Positions 31,023 to 35,571 of a stretch of 35,571 nt of DNA are shown piece by piece (within the stretch, counting starts at the first letter, position 1; the number at the start of each line of letters is the position of its first letter). The notes below the pieces were generated by a model. It saw only the letters and a list, made by a program, of their open reading frames with translations. It was not told the origin of the DNA and did not search any database. The DNA comes from Novipirellula herctigrandis. GTDB lineage: Bacteria > Planctomycetota > Planctomycetia > Pirellulales > Pirellulaceae. Position numbers and translations under genes: made by a program. The stretch covers positions 1,383,011 to 1,418,581 of the forward strand of contig SJPJ01000001.1 in NCBI GenBank assembly GCA_007859835.1, written 5' to 3'.

Positions 31023-31967
31023 ATGAAAAGTATTTTGATTTCGGGGATTTTGGCGGTCGGTTTAAATGTGCTGATCGAATCTAACGGGCTTTCAAGGGAT
31101 GTCAGCTCGGAGGAAAAATCGCTCATGGACGAGATTGTTGCTGTTCAGCGAGAACGAGAAAAGATATATGGAAACATGCATGCAGTCTGGACGGTAACAA
31201 AAATCGTGCAAAATGGGGAGGATATTGAGAGTACGATTGAGTTTTGGTCACGCGAACACCAATACTACCGCTTTGATGTCATAAATACATCGGATTCTTC
31301 CAGTTCGAACAAAATCACGCGAATGATCGTCCGACCCGAGGGATACGCTCGCATTTTTGCGAATAGTCGCGAAGACCCCGGCGCGATATTTCGGTTTGGT
31401 GCGGCAGAGGAAGGTATGAATTGGGTTAGAGCAGCCAAGTGGTATTGCCAAGCGAACAAAGTGTCGCACGATTTCATTCACGAGACAATCACCGATTGGC
31501 TGAACGGGAAAGAGTTTTACAAGACCTTTCATGTCAAAAAGGAAGGTGATAGTGTTTTCATTGAAGGATTCGTTGACGTTGAGTCGGCTACGAATTCCGA
31601 GACGTTTGAGTTGTCCTCTTCCGGCTATCGTTTTCTGCAATCCCAAACCCGAGTCGACAACAAGGATGATGGAACGTGGTACGAGTCGAAATACGCTAAA
31701 GTCTATGACAACCAACAGACCGACATCCCAATTGCCTCTAGTGCATCAACTGTCGAAAGTAACGGGAGTATGAAATCGTTAAACTACGAACTCAAAGAAT
31801 TTCAGCTTACACCCGCACCGCTGGAAGTTTTCTTTGTTGCAGAGTTGGCACCGCTCGATGCTCGACCAGCTGGGATTGTTTGGTTCCGTCGACTACTCGT
31901 CGCGGGGGTCGGATTCGCATGTTTTGCTGTCTACTTTTTCCATCGCAAACGAGTCAACCGTACATGA
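31023..31967 (+). CDS. exported protein with C-terminal membrane anchor, paralog 2 (314 aa)
   Basis: GAGG lies 11 nt before ATG 31023. A signal peptide (ILISGILAVGLNVLIESNGL) is followed by a strand-rich body that begins HAVWTVTKIVQNGED and EFWSREHQYYRFDVI, a LolA-like pattern. The tail WFRRLLVAGVGFACFAVYFFHRKR mirrors that of the protein at 29224. The two share plan and likely ancestry but little overall identity. Both would present a large domain outside the cytoplasmic membrane. Function is unknown. Confidence 0.65.
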   Translation: MKSILISGILAVGLNVLIESNGLSRDVSSEEKSLMDEIVAVQREREKIYGNMHAVWTVTKIVQNGEDIESTIEFWSREHQYYRFDVINTSDSSSSNKITRMIVRPEGYARIFANSREDPGAIFRFGAAEEGMNWVRAAKWYCQANKVSHDFIHETITDWLNGKEFYKTFHVKKEGDSVFIEGFVDVESATNSETFELSSSGYRFLQSQTRVDNKDDGTWYESKYAKVYDNQQTDIPIASSASTVESNGSMKSLNYELKEFQLTPAPLEVFFVAELAPLDARPAGIVWFRRLLVAGVGFACFAVYFFHRKRVNRT

Positions 31968-32032
31968 AATACTGAGCATAGGATGTTTTAAGATTACACC
32001 AAAGCGAGAACAGTCAACTTTGGGGATTTCGC

Positions 32033-33745
32033 ATGAATTTATCGAAATTAGGTTTGTCCCCGAGCCTTGTCACACTGATTGCAATGCAATTGGGGATGTT
32101 GGTTACTATTGTGAGCTGCACAGGTCCAGGCTGGGACGAATGGGCTCATTTGCCAAGTGGTTTGTATAGCCTGAAGTATGCCGATTCTTATCCCTACCGT
32201 GTCAACCCGCCGCTGGTCAGGCTGATCGCAGCACTGCCGGTTGCGTTGTTGGGCGGTGGAATCGAGTATCGAACAATTCCACCGTCTCCTGGCATTCGTT
32301 CGGAATGGTTGCTGATGATGGCTTACGTCCACCAACATGGCCCGCGAGTCCTTTCGTGGATGTTGGTTGCCCGAACGGCAGTGATTCCTCTTTCGCTGCT
32401 CGGGACTTGGCTAATTTGGAAAATCGGGCTGCACTTTTGCGGCTCGAAGTCTAGCTTGGCTGCGGCAACGCTGTGGACCTTCTCACCGATGGTACTCACC
32501 TATGGAGCCACGATTGCACCGGACGTGGGTGCCACGGTCTTTGGGCTGTGGGCGTCTTGGTGCTTTTACGTTTGGTTTCGCACCGGAAAGGTCACACACT
32601 CCGTCTGGCTGGGAGTGAGTACTGCGGCGGCGATGTTGAGCAAGGCTACTTGGATCATCTTACCGCCGCTATTCTTAGCGATTTTGGTGTTTCGAAGACT
32701 TAATCGCCGCTCACGATTACCGTTTCGAGTCGAGGTTCTTCGGCTGTTGCTTGCTACATCCATCAGCCTCGCGCTGATCCATGCCGCATATGACTTCAAT
32801 GGTGTCCTGAAACCCATCGGTTCGTATCGATTCATCAGCCAAACCCTTAGTGGCAACAACAACAATCCGGATAGAGGGGCTCCGCTTCCCGGAAATCGCT
32901 TCCAGAATACGATCCTTGCTCACATACCCTCCCCGTTGCCCGCTGATTACATCAGTGGAATCGATGTTCAAAAACGGGATTTCGAAGGGAAATTCCACTC
33001 ATATTTGCTGGGCAACTGGCGCGATCACGGTTGGTGGCACTACTACATCGTCGCTTGGCTGGTCAAAGAACCACTGGGCTTTTGGTTGATCCTCGTATTA
33101 GGATGGATGGGTGTATTGCATGCAAAGCGAGAACGACGACGTTCGCGTGTCAAACGCCGTGGTCTGATGATGGTGCTTGCTCCCGGCTTAATTGTTTTTT
33201 GCTTTGTCAGTTCTCAAACCGGATTTAATCATCATCTGCGATACGTGTTGCCCGCGTTCCCAGCGGTGATCTTGATTGCGGCCTTTCCGTTTGAACGCCT
33301 TGCGAAACCGCTACAGCAGATGTTGGTTGGCCTACTCGTTTGGTTCGCGCTCAGCAGCATTTCGACGCTGCCCCGATCCTACGCGTTTTTTAGTGAAGCG
33401 ATCGGTGGTTCACGAAACGGCCATCTCTATTTGAACTCCAGCAATTTAGATTGGGGACAGGATCTGCCGACGATGGCGAACTGGATTCGTGAAAATCCTA
33501 GCAAGCGTCCTGTCTATTTACTTCATCCGATCCCTCAGTTGGATTACCAAGGTCTGGGGATCGATGCTACGGACGGCCATGGATTGGTCAACGGCAACGG
33601 TCCTTGCGCACCAGGTTGGTGGCTGGTATCGATCGACCAGTGTCTTCGAACCCCAGAAAACTGGTTTTTAGATCGGGACCCCAATGAGCGACTTTCGGTA
33701 TCCACAACGGTTTATCATATAGATATTCCTGAGGAGTGGAAATGA
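32033..33745 (+). CDS. GT-C glycosyltransferase, PMT/ArnT-like (570 aa)
   Basis: About eleven membrane helices are arranged as in GT-C enzymes. The catalytic Asp-Glu pair lies in the first outer loop (G-W-D-E-W-A-H, Asp35-Glu36). The loop region [20 protein letters not shown] matches the 'NPPL' segment of PMT/ArnT-like transferases (PF13231/PF02366 type). These move a sugar from a polyprenyl-phosphate carrier to a protein or lipid outside the membrane. It shares ATGA with the next gene (DUF1559), so the pseudopilin-like protein is a reasonable acceptor candidate (inference). Confidence 0.8.
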   Translation: MNLSKLGLSPSLVTLIAMQLGMLVTIVSCTGPGWDEWAHLPSGLYSLKYADSYPYRVNPPLVRLIAALPVALLGGGIEYRTIPPSPGIRSEWLLMMAYVHQHGPRVLSWMLVARTAVIPLSLLGTWLIWKIGLHFCGSKSSLAAATLWTFSPMVLTYGATIAPDVGATVFGLWASWCFYVWFRTGKVTHSVWLGVSTAAAMLSKATWIILPPLFLAILVFRRLNRRSRLPFRVEVLRLLLATSISLALIHAAYDFNGVLKPIGSYRFISQTLSGNNNNPDRGAPLPGNRFQNTILAHIPSPLPADYISGIDVQKRDFEGKFHSYLLGNWRDHGWWHYYIVAWLVKEPLGFWLILVLGWMGVLHAKRERRRSRVKRRGLMMVLAPGLIVFCFVSSQTGFNHHLRYVLPAFPAVILIAAFPFERLAKPLQQMLVGLLVWFALSSISTLPRSYAFFSEAIGGSRNGHLYLNSSNLDWGQDLPTMANWIRENPSKRPVYLLHPIPQLDYQGLGIDATDGHGLVNGNGPCAPGWWLVSIDQCLRTPENWFLDRDPNERLSVSTTVYHIDIPEEWK

Positions 33746-34665
33746 ATGCCTTTAGATTCTCCAACTGTCGTTTGCACCGCCGTTCTTCTGCCTTCACATT
33801 GATCGAGTTATTGGTCGTGATCGCCATCGTCGGGATTCTGGTTTCGCTTTTGGGGCCGGCGGTGCAGCGGGCTCGTGAGTCGGCTCGACGACTCGAATGC
33901 GAAAATCACATTCGCCAATTGGCTCTCGGCGTGACGCTGTTCCATGACAGCTTCGGCGTGATTCCATCGAATGGTGGTGCAGATCCGAAAAGCACTCTAA
34001 CGCTGGTCGGGGGCACCGAAATCCAACCGACGACCTACGAAAACGTTACCGCGATCACTTTCACTTGGGGTGTGGGAAATCCAAACTGGGTCGGTAAGAA
34101 ACAAACCGGCTCGTGGTGCTATTCGATTCTGCCCAAGATTGAACAGGGCGCTGCTTACCAAAATGGTAACTGTGGCGTGTCGCTGCCGCTGTTTGCATGC
34201 CCGTCACGTCCTCGGGGGCCAGCGATGGCAACTGCCGATGACCAATATGCGCGTTATCAATCCGATGGGATTGCGATGACCAAGACCGACTATGCCGGTA
34301 ACGGTGCGACGTTCCCCGATCGACCCGATGTGATCTCGTTCCGCGCAATCAAAGATGGCCTGAGTCAAACACTGCTGATTGGCGAAAAAGCGTTCGATCC
34401 GGTCGTGCAACTCGATACGTCGTGGTACTGGGATGAGCCGATTTGGCTGGGCGGTTCCAAGGGGACAATGCGAACGGGAACCAAGATCCTAACCGACCGG
34501 GTCGGTATCGAGTTTCGCGAAAATTGGGGTTCGCCGCATGACGGGGGTGCGATGTTCGCCTTTGCCGATGGTCATGTCCAATTCATCACAACGAGTGCCG
34601 ATTGGCGACGGATGGCCGCAGCCTTGAGCATCGACGGCGGCGAATCCGAAGGGCTGGCCCAATGA
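33742..34665 (+). CDS. DUF1559 prepilin-like protein with H-X9-DG tail (307 aa)
   Basis: ATG 33742 overlaps the preceding stop (ATGA) and has GAGGAG (33731-33736) in front. The N-terminus carries a prepilin-type signal: [20 protein letters not shown] with Glu at position +5. The body is a DUF1559 domain ([50 protein letters not shown]). It ends with the H-X9-DG motif ([12 protein letters not shown]). Such proteins are expanded in planctomycetes and form pseudopilin-like fibres or surface structures. Overlaps on both sides suggest one operon with the GT-C enzyme. Confidence 0.88.
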   Translation: MNAFRFSNCRLHRRSSAFTLIELLVVIAIVGILVSLLGPAVQRARESARRLECENHIRQLALGVTLFHDSFGVIPSNGGADPKSTLTLVGGTEIQPTTYENVTAITFTWGVGNPNWVGKKQTGSWCYSILPKIEQGAAYQNGNCGVSLPLFACPSRPRGPAMATADDQYARYQSDGIAMTKTDYAGNGATFPDRPDVISFRAIKDGLSQTLLIGEKAFDPVVQLDTSWYWDEPIWLGGSKGTMRTGTKILTDRVGIEFRENWGSPHDGGAMFAFADGHVQFITTSADWRRMAAALSIDGGESEGLAQ

Positions 34666-35117
34666 CAAGGGATGGCCGAATGAGTGGATGCAAACACGTT
34701 GCGGACATTTCTGACGCGTCTCGCTACGTAAAGATTGGTAAGACAGCGTTGATTCGGTTCGTTGTTTTACTGCTTCTCGCCCGCCCGACGACCGCTCAGG
34801 AATCCTTCATTCATCACTTGGCACAGAAAACGGGGTCATTCCACGAGGTTTGTGGGAATGCAATTGGGTTCCTCACCGTTAGCGTGATACTTGCGGCATT
34901 TGGATATGCGTTTGGTAGCATGATTACAGGTACCACACTCGGTCTTGCGGACGCAACGCCTTGGGAATTCGGCTACAGTCGCAATCGACCAACCTCAACT
35001 CTTCTACCACGCTTATTGAAATCGCGGAGCAAACCAAACAACACGTTGAACCGCAATGCCAAAAATCGTGTAGGTCAGGCAATCGATTCTCAAAACACTC
35101 GGCAAAACTCCCATTGA
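34662..35117 (+). CDS. small membrane protein at operon end (151 aa)
   Basis: ATG 34662 overlaps the DUF1559 stop by ATGA. ATG 34680 is another option. Two helices are seen ([18 protein letters not shown], possibly a signal; [21 protein letters not shown]). The last 40 residues ([18 protein letters not shown]) are basic and low-complexity, and an alternative frame there (34961-35164) is also open. A frameshift near 34950 is possible. The 126 nt from 35118 to the repeat at 35243 show nothing clear. Confidence 0.5.
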   Translation: MTRDGRMSGCKHVADISDASRYVKIGKTALIRFVVLLLLARPTTAQESFIHHLAQKTGSFHEVCGNAIGFLTVSVILAAFGYAFGSMITGTTLGLADATPWEFGYSRNRPTSTLLPRLLKSRSKPNNTLNRNAKNRVGQAIDSQNTRQNSH

Positions 35118-35242
35118 TCGCAAATCCAGCCACGGCAATGCTGGGCTTACGTCGTACACAATGACATTCCGCGTGAAACACTTGAATTTCGGCTGGATCA
35201 GCGACCAACACTACGTGATTTTTGTGGCATAACGGCCTCGTG

Positions 35243-35571
35243 GACGGATCATTCTAAGTGGGACTTTTAGCAGCTCCCAGATGAAACGCACTTTTCCTGG
35301 TTGGCCCCTTCTTTACCTTCACGATTCCCGAAATCTGGTGCAACAAACTGTATCGCTACCGAATTTGCCTCGACCGAAACTCAGGTGGGACGATTTGCCA
35401 CGCCCGATTTAACGGACGCGTTTTTGTCGGAAAGATATCAGCCGCAACATCCATTTTTCCGGGCAACCAGGAGTTTTTCCATTTAGGACTTGGCTTGGCT
35501 AGTAAACCGGGGTGACAGTCAATTTGGAATTATCCACCATAAATGCCATCGAAGGCATTGCCCCCCCCCCC
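35243..35571 (+). repeat. direct repeat copy 2, containing a decayed ORF
   Basis: This is the second copy of the 28708-29043 repeat, cut by the window end. Its ORF has TAA where copy 1 has CAA (just before the GTG), and a one-base C insertion near 35276. The frame then reads normally from PDETHFSWLAP to the TAG of the same end as copy 1. It is a pseudogene copy. The poly-C at the very end is probably not native. Confidence 0.8.

Noticed and set aside
287-35211. Minus-strand ORFs throughout
   Set aside because: All overlap better plus-strand genes or palindromes and lack coherent domains, signal peptides or ribosome-binding sites.
35561-35571. Poly-C run at the window end
   Set aside because: A terminal homopolymer right at the edge is most simply an assembly or contig-end artefact.

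Overview
The window looks like part of a marine planctomycete chromosome, close to Rhodopirellula. The evidence is a PEP-CTERM protein, a DUF1559 pseudopilin-like protein with an H-X9-DG tail, an SHD1-domain protein, a DUF1080 protein, small secreted proteins, and many short membrane proteins that begin with an N-P-Y-x-P motif. No tRNA, rRNA, CRISPR array, transposase or integrase was seen. Every gene I accept lies on the + strand. | Region 1 to about 28.6 kb reads like a large cassette array. Short, mostly unrelated, often single-gene units are separated by about 70-110 nt imperfect palindromes. These start with an RYYYAAC-like box (R''), end with a GTTRRRY-like box (R'), and carry inner arms such as ATGCACCGGAG or GCGATGAACCGAAG facing CCGGTGATGC. 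That is the architecture of integron attC sites, including unpaired bases in the stems. I list about 20 candidates, from well-paired to degenerate. All point the same way, so any integrase would be expected to the left of the window. This identity is inferred from pattern only. | Cassette cargo includes alpha/beta hydrolases, a GNAT acetyltransferase, a SAM methyltransferase, an NlpC/P60-like hydrolase, zinc-ribbon proteins, a ComEA-like helix-hairpin-helix protein, a YbjQ-domain protein, a propeller-SHD1 protein, and at least six N-P-Y-x-P membrane proteins plus two broken or divergent ones. Several cassette genes carry a single nonsense codon (all three stop types) or a frameshift, so the array holds visible decay. 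Three gene-free cassettes carry a related element: a sigma70-type promoter (TTGCTT, 17 nt, TATAGT or TAAACT), then a hairpin whose sequence changes but whose pairing is kept, then an invariant GGGGCCGAAGGCC hairpin. Each sits directly upstream of an attC-like site and the next gene. | Region 29.2 to 35.1 kb differs. It is a compact co-oriented cluster, with ATGA overlaps joining its last three genes: two paralogous signal-peptide proteins with C-terminal membrane anchors, a small Ig-like C-terminal fragment, an 8-cysteine secreted peptide, a GT-C/PMT-type glycosyltransferase, a DUF1559 pseudopilin-like protein, and a small membrane protein. It is bracketed by two direct copies of a 330 bp repeat (28708-29043 and 35243-35571). 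The repeat contains an ORF whose copies differ mainly at synonymous sites. A poly-C run ends the window and is probably a contig end.
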